A stretch of 64,000 nt of DNA, from positions 1 to 64,000 of the forward strand of contig NZ_LQIN01000003.1 of NCBI RefSeq assembly GCF_001500065.1. The letters run 5' to 3'. Below, in pieces: positions 10,191-18,255 of this stretch. Every line of letters starts with the position of its first letter. Position 1 is the first letter of the stretch. The DNA is from Mycobacterium sp. IS-3022. Lineage in GTDB: Bacteria > Actinomycetota > Actinomycetes > Mycobacteriales > Mycobacteriaceae. The notes beneath the pieces were generated by a model. It did not search any database. It was not told where the DNA came from and saw nothing but the letters and a program-made list of their open reading frames with translations. A program made the translations under genes and the position numbers.

Positions 10191-10690
10191 ACGGGGCGGG
10201 CGGCGACCGGCATCACGACGGTGCCGCGGCACGTTCCGGCCAGAATCTCGGTGCGCCACGTTCCGAACAGTGATCCGTCGATGTCGGGGGCGTAGAACAC
10301 CTTCGACCGTGCCGGCGCGTACTCGCTGGGCACGCCGTCGCCGCGGAAGCATTCCCACTGCCAGTTGTAGGCGTACTGCCACCTCGACCCGTCCCAGGTG
10401 TAGCGAACCGGCTGGGGGATGGTCGGGTTACTCGGCGCGGGTCCCTCCACGACGGTGGCCACGCAGAGTCCCGTCGAGCAGTCGGTCACCAGGACGTACT
10501 GCGCGGCGAAGTCGGGTTCGGCCTGCGCGGCCGCGATACTGCTGCCCATTTTGTCCGAGGCGTAGGTGACGATCTCGTAGCGCCCGTTCCATGCCGGGTT
10601 CGCTGCGACGGCCTGCGGCAGCGCCGAAAAGCTCGCGGCCGCAGCACAAGTCACACCGAACAGCGTGCTGGTCAGGCGGCGGGCAGACAT
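10187..10690 (-). CDS. Small exported hypothetical protein
   Basis: The 167-residue protein has a clear Sec signal (MSARRLTSTLFGVTC... cleaved near AVA-ANP, about residue 30). The mature domain is rich in Trp, Tyr and Gly and contains several Cys (VTDCSTGLC, WECF, AGTCRG) that may form disulphides. I chose ATG 10690 because it starts the signal peptide directly; GTG 10735 would add 15 residues. Similar secreted proteins of unknown role are common in mycobacteria. It overlaps the pruB stop by 4 bp on the opposite strand. Confidence 0.6.
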   Translation of the reverse strand: MSARRLTSTLFGVTCAAAASFSALPQAVAANPAWNGRYEIVTYASDKMGSSIAAAQAEPDFAAQYVLVTDCSTGLCVATVVEGPAPSNPTIPQPVRYTWDGSRWQYAYNWQWECFRGDGVPSEYAPARSKVFYAPDIDGSLFGTWRTEILAGTCRGTVVMPVAARPV

Positions 10691-10759
10691 GGCCGAAACA
10701 CTAATCGGGCCAGCCGCCCGGAAGCGCCACGACACGGTTTGCCGGCGGCTACGAGACCG

Positions 10760-11158
10760 TCACGGATTCGTATCGGCGAACGAGTGGTGCTCGTGGGTGA
10801 CGACCCAGCGACCGTCGCGCTTGCGCAATCCGACGGTCAGCCGCAGCCGGTTCTCGGGGTCGGCCGCCAGCTCGGCGGGCTTGCCGCAGCGCAGCAGTGC
10901 CCACGCGAACGCGACGTCGGCGCCCACGGTGAGGTCGAGTTCGACGATCTCGAACACCGCGCCCTGTCGCTGCCATTCGAAGAACGGTGGCCAACAGTCC
11001 CGGTACTCGTCGATGCCGCGGACGCCGCGGTGCGGCGGTGGCACGTCGAACATCACGATGTCAGCGTCATGGTCGGCCACAACGGAATCCAAGTCGCCGG
11101 CGTGAACCGCCTCGGCCCACCGGACGATCAAGTCGCGGATGGCCTCTTCGTCACTCAC
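10760..11158 (-). CDS. SnoaL/DUF4440-like NTF2-fold protein
   Basis: The 132-residue protein matches the nuclear-transport-factor-2-like fold of SnoaL-type small proteins: IRDLIVRWAEAVHAGDLDSVVADHDAD near the N-terminus, a strand-rich middle, and GRWVVTHEHHSF at the end. Members are enzymes or ligand-binding proteins; the substrate cannot be inferred. GTG 11158 overlaps the stop of an upstream 37-residue ORF (GTGA), so translation is probably coupled. Confidence 0.75.
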   Translation of the reverse strand: MSDEEAIRDLIVRWAEAVHAGDLDSVVADHDADIVMFDVPPPHRGVRGIDEYRDCWPPFFEWQRQGAVFEIVELDLTVGADVAFAWALLRCGKPAELAADPENRLRLTVGLRKRDGRWVVTHEHHSFADTNP

Positions 11159-11268
11159 CGAGGCGGGCGTTTCCGGGTCTCGTCGCAGCCCGCCGATGCC
11201 ACGAGAACGTAGCCGGCCCCGCCGAACAACAGGGGCATCATCGCCATCATCCCGTACAGCGCGGTCAT
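11155..11268 (-). CDS. 37-residue small membrane protein, coupled to the SnoaL-like gene
   Basis: ATG 11268 follows AAAGGGGTG at a good ribosome-site distance. The 37 codons encode a Met-rich hydrophobic segment (MTALYGMMAMMPLLFGGAGY) then a polar, Arg/Lys-rich tail, so one membrane helix with a positive C-terminus is likely. The stop TGA (11157-11155) overlaps the GTG of the SnoaL-like gene by 4 bases. The good ribosome site, helix and overlap support a real gene. Function unknown. Confidence 0.55.
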   Translation of the reverse strand: MTALYGMMAMMPLLFGGAGYVLVASAGCDETRKRPPR

Positions 11269-11354
11269 CGTGTCACCCCTTTCCGTTCGTCCTACTGGTT
11301 ATAACGAGACAGACCGCCATTCGGTTCGAAACTCATCGCGCCGGCACGGGTGAG

Positions 11355-11891
11355 TCAGCGCTCCGCGAGCAACAGCAGCGCCCACGCGGCGATCGACTGC
11401 GCGTCGGTGATGACACCGTCACGCACCATCTGCTCCACCTCGGCACGGCTGAACCAATCGCTGTGCATGTCCTGCTCCTCATGCTCGCGGTCGTGTTCGC
11501 CCTCGGTGATGCCCGTCGCGAGAAACACCCAGCCGCGCTGGCTGCTCATCCCGGGCGCCACGTCGAGCCGGCCCAGGGCGCTCAGGTGCGACGCCCGCAG
11601 TCCGGTCTCCTCGCGCAGTTCGCGCGCTGCCAGGTCGGCCGGCTCCAGATGCCGCCGCTCGGGCGCGGTGCCCTGCGGGAACTCCCAGCGCCGCAAGCCC
11701 AGCGGATAGCGGAACTGCTCGACGAGCCGAAATCGGTCACCGTCCCGAGCGATCACCAACGCATACGTCGGCTTGTCGACGACCGCGTAGATCCCGCTGC
11801 TGCCGTCGGGCCTGCGGATGTCGTCCTCACGCAGCGTCATCCAGTTGTTCCGGTAGACCTCGCGCGTCGCCAGCCGCTCAATGTGAGTCAC
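11355..11891 (-). CDS. NUDIX hydrolase (ADP-ribose pyrophosphatase-like)
   Basis: The 178-residue NUDIX protein has the catalytic core AARELREETGL (about residues 90-100) and the preceding WEFPQGTAPERR loop, as in ADP-ribose/nucleotide-sugar pyrophosphatases. The Nudix box starts atypically: the first acidic position is displaced. GTG 11891 is chosen because a GATACT-type -10 box lies 7 bp upstream on the minus strand (11899-11904), which suggests leaderless translation, and because upstream sequence belongs to the divergent fadD36. Confidence 0.85.
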   Translation of the reverse strand: MTHIERLATREVYRNNWMTLREDDIRRPDGSSGIYAVVDKPTYALVIARDGDRFRLVEQFRYPLGLRRWEFPQGTAPERRHLEPADLAARELREETGLRASHLSALGRLDVAPGMSSQRGWVFLATGITEGEHDREHEEQDMHSDWFSRAEVEQMVRDGVITDAQSIAAWALLLLAER

Positions 11892-11898
11892 GCGACCC

Positions 11899-11926
11899 AG
11901 TATCGCCGAGCCGATGTGGGTAACCT
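11899..11926. promoter_or_regulatory. Divergent leaderless promoters for the NUDIX gene and fadD36
   Basis: Within 43 bp between two start codons lie GATACT on the minus strand (11899-11904, 7 bp before GTG 11891) and TAACCT on the plus strand (11921-11926, 8 bp before ATG 11935). Both transcripts would begin at or near the start codon. Inferred from spacing. Confidence 0.45.
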
Positions 11927-11934
11927 CGCTGGTT

Positions 11935-13335
11935 ATGCTCCTCTCTTCGCTGAACCCCGCCGCGGTGGCGGGCGGCGCAGACATCGGGGACGCCGTCCGT
12001 ATCGACGGGGCGGTGCTGAGCCGCGGCGATCTGGTCGGTGCCGCCACGTCGGTCGCCGAGCGGGTGGCGGGCGCGCGCCGGGTCGCGGTGCTGGCCACTC
12101 CGACCGTGTCGACGGTGCTCGCGGTGACCGGTTGCCTGATCGCCGGGGTGCCCGTCGTGCCGGTGCCCGCCGACGTCGGTGCCGCCGAACGCAGGCACAT
12201 CCTGACCGACTCCGGCGCGCAGGCCTGGCTGGGGGACAAGCCGGCCGAGACCGACGGCCTGCAACACGTGCCGGTGCGGCTGCACGCCCGCTCCTGGCAC
12301 CGCTATGCCGAACCGCCCGCCGACTCGCCGGCGTTGATCATCTACACCTCGGGCACGACCGGCCCGCCCAAGGGCGTCGTGCTGAGCCGCCGCGCGATCG
12401 CCGCCGATATCGACGCGCTCGCCGAAGCCTGGCAGTGGACGCCCGATGACACCTTGGTGCACGGCCTGCCGCTGTACCACGTACACGGGTTGGTGCTGGG
12501 ACTGCTCGGCTCGCTGCGCATCGGAAACCGGTTCGTGCACACCGGGAAGCCGACCCCACAGGCGTATGCGGCGGCCGGCGGCTCGCTGTACTTCGGCGTG
12601 CCGACCGTGTGGTCGAGGGTGGCGGCCGACCGCGCGTCGGCGACGGCGCTGCGGTCGGCGCGGCTGCTGGTTTCGGGCAGCGCACCGCTGCCGGTACCCG
12701 TGTTCGACAACGTGGTTCAGTTGACCGGGCACCGGCCGGTCGAACGCTATGGCTCGACCGAGTCGCTGATCACGATCAGCACCAGGGCCGACGGTGAGCG
12801 CAGGCCCGGCTGGGTGGGCCTGCCGCTGACCGGTGTCGAGACACGGTTGGTCGACGAGGACGGCGCCGCCGTTCCACACGACGGGGAAACCATTGGGCGG
12901 CTGGATGTTCGCGGTGACACGCTGTTCGACGGTTACCTCAACCGCCCCGACGCCACCGCTGAGGCGGTCGATGCCGACGGCTGGTACCGCACCGGCGACG
13001 TCGCGGTCGTGGGAGCCGACGGGATGCACCGCATCGTCGGCCGCGAGTCCGTCGACCTGATCAAGACGGGTGGGTTCCGCGTCGGCGCGGGGGAGATCGA
13101 GACCGCGCTGCTCGGACACCCCGGCGTGCGGGAGGCGGCCGTCGTCGGTGTTCCCGACGACGACCTGGGGCAGCGCATCGTCGCGTTCGTCGTGGGCGAC
13201 GCCCCCGCCGAGGCGCTCATCGACTATGTGGCGCAGGAACTTTCGGTGCACAAACGTCCCCGCGAGGTGCGGCTGGTGAAGGAGCTGCCGCGCAACGCCA
13301 TGGGCAAGGTGCTCAAGAAGGAGCTGGCACGATGA
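11935..13335 (+). CDS. fadD36: Fatty-acyl-CoA synthetase FadD36
   Basis: Adenylate-forming ligase activating a carboxylic acid to acyl-CoA through acyl-AMP. The P-loop IIYTSGTTGPPKGV (about residues 138-151), the A5-type YGSTES and the A8 hinge YRTGDVAVV with GRESVDLIKTGG are present. At 466 residues it is short like M. tuberculosis FadD36, which it matches almost collinearly. ATG 11935 is favoured over the earlier ATG 11914. The stop overlaps the next gene's ATG. Substrate unknown. Confidence 0.9.
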   Translation: MLLSSLNPAAVAGGADIGDAVRIDGAVLSRGDLVGAATSVAERVAGARRVAVLATPTVSTVLAVTGCLIAGVPVVPVPADVGAAERRHILTDSGAQAWLGDKPAETDGLQHVPVRLHARSWHRYAEPPADSPALIIYTSGTTGPPKGVVLSRRAIAADIDALAEAWQWTPDDTLVHGLPLYHVHGLVLGLLGSLRIGNRFVHTGKPTPQAYAAAGGSLYFGVPTVWSRVAADRASATALRSARLLVSGSAPLPVPVFDNVVQLTGHRPVERYGSTESLITISTRADGERRPGWVGLPLTGVETRLVDEDGAAVPHDGETIGRLDVRGDTLFDGYLNRPDATAEAVDADGWYRTGDVAVVGADGMHRIVGRESVDLIKTGGFRVGAGEIETALLGHPGVREAAVVGVPDDDLGQRIVAFVVGDAPAEALIDYVAQELSVHKRPREVRLVKELPRNAMGKVLKKELAR

Positions 13336-13682
13336 CGCTCAAGTTCGACGAAATCTGCATCGACTCGCACGACGCCTCCGCGCTGGGGCGGTGGTGGTCG
13401 CAGGTGCTGGGCTGGGCCCACGAGGTCGACGACGATGGCGACGTGGTGTTGCACGCGCCGCCCGGGGCCGGGCCGAACTGGTTGTTTCTGGCGGTACCCG
13501 ATGACAAGCTCGTCAAGAACCGGATTCACTTCGACTTTCGCCCCGACGATCAGCGGGCCGAGGTCGAGCGCGTCCTCGGCCTCGGTGCTCGGCGCGTCGA
13601 CATCGGTCAGGGCGACGCGAGCTGGGTCGTGCTGGCCGATCCGGAGGGAAACGAATTCTGCATCCTCGCCGCCACCTCCTGA
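13332..13682 (+). CDS. VOC (glyoxalase/bleomycin-resistance) superfamily protein
   Basis: The 116-residue single-domain protein has the paired beta-alpha-beta-beta-beta units of the vicinal-oxygen-chelate fold: FDEICIDSHDASALGRWWSQVLGW at the start and VVLADPEGNEFCIL at the end, the latter typical of glyoxalase-like_6 proteins. ATG 13332 overlaps the fadD36 stop (ATGA), so the two are translationally coupled. The first metal-ligand position is not a canonical His, so enzymatic activity is uncertain. Confidence 0.85.
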   Translation: MTLKFDEICIDSHDASALGRWWSQVLGWAHEVDDDGDVVLHAPPGAGPNWLFLAVPDDKLVKNRIHFDFRPDDQRAEVERVLGLGARRVDIGQGDASWVVLADPEGNEFCILAATS

Positions 13683-13714
13683 CCTTTGCGCGTGGGCCCA
13701 CGCGGCAGCTGGGG

Positions 13715-14281
13715 ATGTACGTCCTGCGCACGCTCGCGCTCGCTTCGGCGTGCGCAATCGTCGCGTGCGGAACGTCCGAACCGGCGCCGGCACCGAGACC
13801 CGCCGTCGGTCAGGAGGCACTGAGCATCGGACCGGCCGCGCAGGACACCGTCGGTGGTTGGCTGCCCGAGGACACGACGCTGAGCCCGTTTGACACCGAC
13901 GACCCGATCGTCGGCTGGCTGGACCCCGAACTGCTCGAGGCGGTCCAGGAGGCGGCTCGTCGAGCTCGAGCCGAGGGCATCGACATCCGCGTCAACTCGG
14001 GGTGGCGATCGAAAGGATTTCAGGAGCGGCTCTTCGCCGACGGTGTCGAACGGTACGGAAGTATCAACGCGGCAAGGGAATTCGTGGCATCACCGGAGAA
14101 GTCGAAACACGTCACCGGCGAAGCCGTGGACATCGCGCCGGTCGAGGCCGACAAGTGGCTGATCGCCAACGGGCGCGAGTTCGGACTCTGTCAGATCTAC
14201 GCGAACGAAATATGGCACTTCGAACTGGCCGCCGTTGACGGACGCTGTCCGCCGCTGAAGCCGAACGCCGCGGCGGGTTGA
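13715..14281 (+). CDS. M15 (VanY-type) D-alanyl-D-alanine carboxypeptidase lipoprotein
   Basis: The 188-residue protein has a signal sequence ending in the lipobox IVAC (Cys18), so it is probably lipid-anchored. The peptidase-M15 zinc motif is clear: SKHVTGEAVDIAP (SxHxxGxAxD) and EIWHFEL supplying the second His. Expected role is trimming stem peptides of peptidoglycan or a related dipeptide. ATG 13715 lies just after the VOC gene, with a 32-bp gap. Confidence 0.85.
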   Translation: MYVLRTLALASACAIVACGTSEPAPAPRPAVGQEALSIGPAAQDTVGGWLPEDTTLSPFDTDDPIVGWLDPELLEAVQEAARRARAEGIDIRVNSGWRSKGFQERLFADGVERYGSINAAREFVASPEKSKHVTGEAVDIAPVEADKWLIANGREFGLCQIYANEIWHFELAAVDGRCPPLKPNAAAG

Positions 14282-14315
14282 GCACGTCCCCAGCTGCGCG
14301 GGAGCCCTCGCGGCC

Positions 14316-14378
14316 CGCGAGCGACCGCTCAATGCACGCCCCAGCCGGCGTGTCGCCGTGCAAACGCGGTCGCTCGCG
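14316..14378. repeat. Palindromic intergenic element, copy 2 (inverted relative to copy 1)
   Basis: Arms CGCGAGCGACCGC (14316-14328) and GCGGTCGCTCGCG (14366-14378) form a 13-bp perfect stem, and an inner TGCACG/CGTGCA pair extends it. Read on the minus strand it shares GCGCGAGCGACCGCGTTTG and CGACACGCCG with the element at 3404-3468. It sits between the convergent M15 peptidase gene and dapD, so it probably also terminates transcription. Confidence 0.6.
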
Positions 14379-14395
14379 CAGAAGAAAAGAGGGGG

Positions 14396-15340
14396 TCAGT
14401 TCTGGTGTAGGGCTTCGTTCAGCGTGATGCCGGTGCCGTCGCGCTTGACCACCTCGACGGCGCCCGACAACGAATTACGCCGGAACAACAGGTTGTCGGC
14501 CCCCGACAACTCTCGCGCCTTGACCGTCTGACCGTCGGCGGTCTGCACCTTGGTGCCCGCCGTGACGTAGAGACCGGCCTCGACCACACAGTCGTCACCG
14601 AGCGAAATACCAAGCCCCGCATTGGCCCCGAGCAGGCAACGCTCGCCGACGGAGATCACCTCCGTGCCGCCGCCCGACAGGGTGCCCATGATCGACGCGC
14701 CGCCGCCGACGTCGGACCCGTCTCCCACGACGACACCCGCCGAGATCCGCCCCTCGACCATCGAGCTGCCGAGCGTGCCTGCGTTGAAGTTGACGAAGCC
14801 CTCGTGCATGACGGTGGTGCCGGCCGCGAGGTGGGCCCCGAGCCGCACCCGGTCGGCGTCGGCCACCCGCACCCCGGCCGGCAACACGTAGTCGACCATC
14901 CGCGGGAACTTGTCGACGCCGTAGACGGTCACCGGGCCGCGCTTGCGCAGACGTGCCCGCACGCCCTCGAAGCCGTCGACCGCGCAGGGACCGTGGTTGG
15001 TCCACACCACGTTGGTCAACACACCGAAGAAACCGTCGGCGTTCAGGCCGTGCGGCGCGACCAGCCGGTGCGACAGCAGGTGCAGCCGCAGATAGGCGTC
15101 GTAGGCGTCGGTGGCCTTGTCGTCCAGCGACCCGATGACGGTGCGGACCACGACGACGTCGACCCCGCGGTCCTCATCCCGACCTGTCAGGTCGGCCAGC
15201 TCGGGCGGGACCTCGGCCACCGAGAGACGAGTGGTGCCCGACGGGCCGTCGGCGCCGAGTTCGGGTGCTGGGAACCATGTGTCGAGGACTGATCCGTCGG
15301 CGGCGATGGTCGCCAGCCCGATACCTGCAGCAGAAGTCAC
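14396..15340 (-). CDS. dapD: Tetrahydrodipicolinate N-succinyltransferase
   Basis: DapD uses succinyl-CoA to succinylate tetrahydrodipicolinate on the way to diaminopimelate and lysine. The 314-residue protein matches the mycobacterial type (about 317 residues), with a left-handed beta-helix region visible as hexapeptide-like repeats ([54 protein letters not shown]). GTG 15340 is preceded by a TAGTCT -10 box seven bases away (15348-15353), so the mRNA is probably leaderless. It is divergent from dapE in a 24-bp intergene. Confidence 0.96.
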   Translation of the reverse strand: MTSAAGIGLATIAADGSVLDTWFPAPELGADGPSGTTRLSVAEVPPELADLTGRDEDRGVDVVVVRTVIGSLDDKATDAYDAYLRLHLLSHRLVAPHGLNADGFFGVLTNVVWTNHGPCAVDGFEGVRARLRKRGPVTVYGVDKFPRMVDYVLPAGVRVADADRVRLGAHLAAGTTVMHEGFVNFNAGTLGSSMVEGRISAGVVVGDGSDVGGGASIMGTLSGGGTEVISVGERCLLGANAGLGISLGDDCVVEAGLYVTAGTKVQTADGQTVKARELSGADNLLFRRNSLSGAVEVVKRDGTGITLNEALHQN

Positions 15341-15364
15341 ACGGGTAAGACTAACGTCGAGCCC
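15341..15364. promoter_or_regulatory. 24-bp bidirectional leaderless promoter, dapD/dapE
   Basis: Minus-strand TAGTCT (15348-15353) sits 7 bp before dapD GTG 15340. Plus-strand TAACGT (15352-15357) sits 7 bp before dapE GTG 15365. The two -10 boxes overlap by 2 bp, so polymerase should bind only one direction at a time. Prediction from consensus and spacing. Confidence 0.55.
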
Positions 15365-16429
15365 GTGAGCCTCGACCTGCACGGTGACCCGGTCGCGTTG
15401 ACCGCCGCGCTGGTCGACATCCCCAGCGAGTCTCGCCACGAGAAGCGCATCGCCGACGAGGTCGAGGCCGCGCTGCGCGAGCAGACCTCCCTCGAGGTCG
15501 TCCGCAACGCCGACGCCGTGCTGGCCCGCACCAACCTGGGCTTGCCGTCGCGCGTGTTACTCGCCGGCCACCTCGACACGGTCCCGGCCGCCGACAACCT
15601 GCCGAGCCGCCTCGTCGACGGCGAACTGCACGGCTGCGGCACCTCGGACATGAAGTCCGGCGACGCGGTGTTCCTGCATCTGGCCGCCACCGTCACCGCA
15701 CCGAAGCACGACATCACGCTGGTGATGTACGACTGCGAGGAGATCGAGGCGTCCGCCAACGGCCTCGGTCGCATCGAGCGCGAACTGCCCGAATGGTTGC
15801 AGGCCGACGTCGCGATCCTCGGCGAGCCGTCGGGCGGCTACATCGAGGCCGGTTGCCAGGGCACACTGCGCGTCGTGGTCAGCACGACGGGCACCCGCGC
15901 CCACTCCGCGCGATCCTGGTTGGGAGACAACGCTATTCACAAACTCGGCGCGGTACTGGACCGGCTCGCGTCGTATCAGGCCCGCAGCGTGGAGATCGAC
16001 GGCTGCACCTACCGCGAAGGGCTGTCGGCGGTGCACATCGACGGCGGCATCGCCGGCAATGTGATCCCCGATGCCGCGTCCGTGACGGTCAACTTCCGGT
16101 TCGCTCCGAACCGCAACGTCGCCGATGCGCTGCAACACGTACACGAGGTGCTCGGCGGGCTCGACGTGCAGATCGAGCTGACCGACTCGGCGGCCGGCGC
16201 GCTGCCCGGGTTGACCAAGCCCGCCGCCGCGGCTCTGGTGGCCGCCGCCGGTGGACAGGTGCGTGCGAAGTACGGGTGGACCGACGTGTCGCGGTTCGCC
16301 GCGCTCGGTATCCCGGCGGTCAACTACGGGCCCGGCGACCCCAACCTCGCGCACCGCACCGACGAACGTGTCGAGGTCGAGAAGATCACCGCGGTGACGG
16401 ACATGTTGCGCCGGTACTTAACCCCTTGA
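15365..16429 (+). CDS. dapE: Succinyl-diaminopimelate desuccinylase
   Basis: M20-family zinc peptidase removing succinate from N-succinyl-LL-diaminopimelate, a late step of DAP/lysine synthesis. Metal-site motifs are GHLDTVPA (around residue 67), [12 protein letters not shown], and the Glu in [19 protein letters not shown] is at the C-terminus. The 354-residue length is normal. GTG 15365 is chosen because of the leaderless promoter signal and conserved start. Its stop lies just before the ABC-F leader promoter. Confidence 0.96.
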   Translation: MSLDLHGDPVALTAALVDIPSESRHEKRIADEVEAALREQTSLEVVRNADAVLARTNLGLPSRVLLAGHLDTVPAADNLPSRLVDGELHGCGTSDMKSGDAVFLHLAATVTAPKHDITLVMYDCEEIEASANGLGRIERELPEWLQADVAILGEPSGGYIEAGCQGTLRVVVSTTGTRAHSARSWLGDNAIHKLGAVLDRLASYQARSVEIDGCTYREGLSAVHIDGGIAGNVIPDAASVTVNFRFAPNRNVADALQHVHEVLGGLDVQIELTDSAAGALPGLTKPAAAALVAAAGGQVRAKYGWTDVSRFAALGIPAVNYGPGDPNLAHRTDERVEVEKITAVTDMLRRYLTP

Positions 16430-16438
16430 CCGCACACC

Positions 16439-16545
16439 TACCCTGAAGACATGTGAGTTGACGACGTCTGCCGGGTCTCTCCCGGCTCGAGCCGTCCCGA
16501 TTGTTCGTGCGATCCCGTGCGCTCAACGAAGAGATCTCTCACATG
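16439..16545 (+). promoter_or_regulatory. Structured leader of the ABC-F gene with start-stop ATGTGA
   Basis: TACCCT (16439-16444) fits a -10 box; six bases later ATGTGA (16451) would start the transcript with a minimal start-stop ORF. The 92-nt leader holds a GCCGGG/CCCGGC hairpin (16470-16475/16481-16486). The first seven transcript bases ATGTGAG (16451-16457) are exactly complementary to CTCACAT (16538-16544), which covers the ABC-F start codon. This looks like translational attenuation. Confidence 0.5.
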
Positions 16546-18150
16546 CCTTCCATCGTCTGTTCCAACTTGTCTTTCGCGTGGCCCGACGACACGCCGCTGT
16601 TCGACGAGCTGTCCTTCACCGTCGGCGAGGGCCGCACCGGTCTGGTTGCCCCGAACGGCGCGGGCAAGAGCGCGCTGCTCAAGCTCATCGCCGGTGAGCT
16701 CACCCCTACGGCCGGTGCCGTCACGGTCGACGGCACCCTCGGCTACCTGCCCCAGTCGCTGCCGTACGACGGGCGGCGGACCGTCGCAGAGGTACTCGAC
16801 ATCGCCGCCGTCGTCGAGGCGTTGAACGCGCTGGCAGACGGGCAGACCGACGCCGACCTGTTCACCGCGATAGGCGACGACTGGGATGTCGAGGAACGCG
16901 CGCGGGCGCAGCTGGACCGGCTCGGGCTCGACCATGTCGCGCTCGACCGCCGGCTGGGCACGTTGTCCGGTGGCGAGGCCGTCGCCATCGGGCTCGCCGG
17001 CCAGCTGCTCAGGCGACCTGATGTGTTGCTGCTCGATGAGCCGACGAACAACCTCGACGTCGACGCGCGAGAACGGCTCTACGACGCGCTCGACGCCTTC
17101 ACCGGCTGCCTGCTGTTGGTCAGCCATGACCGGATATTGCTCGACCGGATGGACCGCATCGCCGAACTACATCGGGCTGAAATCACTTTCTACGGTGGAA
17201 ATTTCACGATGTACACCGAGTCGGTGAGCGAACAGCAACGCGTCGCCGAGAGCAACGTGCGCAGCGCCGAACAACACCTCAAACGCGAGACGCGGGAACT
17301 GCAGCAGGCCCGGGAGCGGGCGGCCCGGCGAGCCGGAACCGCCGCACGCAAGGTCAAGGACGCGGGTCTGCCGAAAATCGTTGCGGGAGCGAGGAAGCGC
17401 CGGGCACAGGAGTCGGCCGGCCGCATCGACGCGGTCAACGCCGCCCGGGTCGGCGATGCCAGGGCCCGGCTCGAGGAGGCCGAGCGCGCGGTGCGTCACG
17501 ACGACGCGCTCGTCCTCGATCTGCCCGACACCGACGTGCCGGCGGGGCGTGTTGTGCTCAGCGTCAACAAGCTACGTGCCCGCGCCGGTGGGCGGGTGCT
17601 GCTCGCGGACGTCGACGTGGCGGTCCGCGGTCCCGAACGCATCGCGCTGACCGGGCGCAACGGGACGGGCAAGTCGACGCTGCTGCGCATCCTCAGTGGT
17701 GATCTGAAACCCGACGAGGGCACGGTGCAGCGCGCCGACGGCCGGCTGGCATACCTGTCACAGCGGCTAGACCTGCTCGACCCGCGCCGCACGGTCGCCG
17801 AGAGTCTGGCCGCGTATGCGCCGAGCCTCTCGCACACCCGTCGGATGCACCTGCTCGCGCAGTTCCTGTTCCAGGGTGATCGGATCCACCTGCCGGTGAG
17901 TGCGCTGTCCGGCGGCGAGCGACTGCGCGCGACGCTGGCCTGCGTGCTCTATGCCGAACCGGCGCCGCAACTGCTGCTGCTCGATGAACCGACCAACAAC
18001 CTCGACCTGGTCAGCGTCGGGCAACTCCGGTCGGCGTTGAACGCTTACCGGGGCGCGTTCATCGTCGTCAGCCACGACGAGCGGTTCCTCGCCGACATCG
18101 GGGTGCGACGCCGGCTGCGGCTGTCCGACGGCCGTCTCGAGGAGGTCTGA
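16543..18150 (+). CDS. ABC-F family ATPase (ribosome-associated, possible antibiotic-resistance type)
   Basis: Two ABC ATPase domains in one chain and no membrane segment, the ABC-F layout. Domain 1 has APNGAGKSALL, LSGGEAVAIG and LLLDEPTNNLD; domain 2 has GRNGTGKSTLL, LSGGERLRATL and LLLDEPTNNLD. Between them lies a long charged, Arg/Glu/Ala-rich helical linker (about residues 228-330), the part that reaches into the ribosome in protective ABC-F proteins. ATG 16543 gives 535 residues; TTG 16501 is less likely. The structured leader suggests drug- or translation-responsive expression. The antibiotic spectrum cannot be inferred. Confidence 0.88.
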   Translation: MPSIVCSNLSFAWPDDTPLFDELSFTVGEGRTGLVAPNGAGKSALLKLIAGELTPTAGAVTVDGTLGYLPQSLPYDGRRTVAEVLDIAAVVEALNALADGQTDADLFTAIGDDWDVEERARAQLDRLGLDHVALDRRLGTLSGGEAVAIGLAGQLLRRPDVLLLDEPTNNLDVDARERLYDALDAFTGCLLLVSHDRILLDRMDRIAELHRAEITFYGGNFTMYTESVSEQQRVAESNVRSAEQHLKRETRELQQARERAARRAGTAARKVKDAGLPKIVAGARKRRAQESAGRIDAVNAARVGDARARLEEAERAVRHDDALVLDLPDTDVPAGRVVLSVNKLRARAGGRVLLADVDVAVRGPERIALTGRNGTGKSTLLRILSGDLKPDEGTVQRADGRLAYLSQRLDLLDPRRTVAESLAAYAPSLSHTRRMHLLAQFLFQGDRIHLPVSALSGGERLRATLACVLYAEPAPQLLLLDEPTNNLDLVSVGQLRSALNAYRGAFIVVSHDERFLADIGVRRRLRLSDGRLEEV

Positions 18151-18213
18151 CGCGCCCTGAGCGCGGGCATGGACCCTGTCGAATCAGCGTGCTGTGGGGT
18201 ATCGAGGGCACGG

Positions 18214-18219
18214 TAAATT
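18214..18219 (+). promoter_or_regulatory. -10 box TAAATT of the PPE68-like operon
   Basis: TAAATT fits TANNNT and is the most AT-rich point of the intergene. It lies about 36 bp before ATG 18256, with GAAAGGGGG as ribosome site between them, so this mRNA probably has a leader. Confidence 0.4.
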
Positions 18220-18255
18220 TGACGCCCGAAGCGTGTCACGAAAGGGGGTCGCGTC

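Noticed and set aside
16426..16431. TTGACC as -35 box for the ABC-F leader
   Set aside because: Only 7 bp from the -10 TACCCT, far too close to serve as a -35 element.
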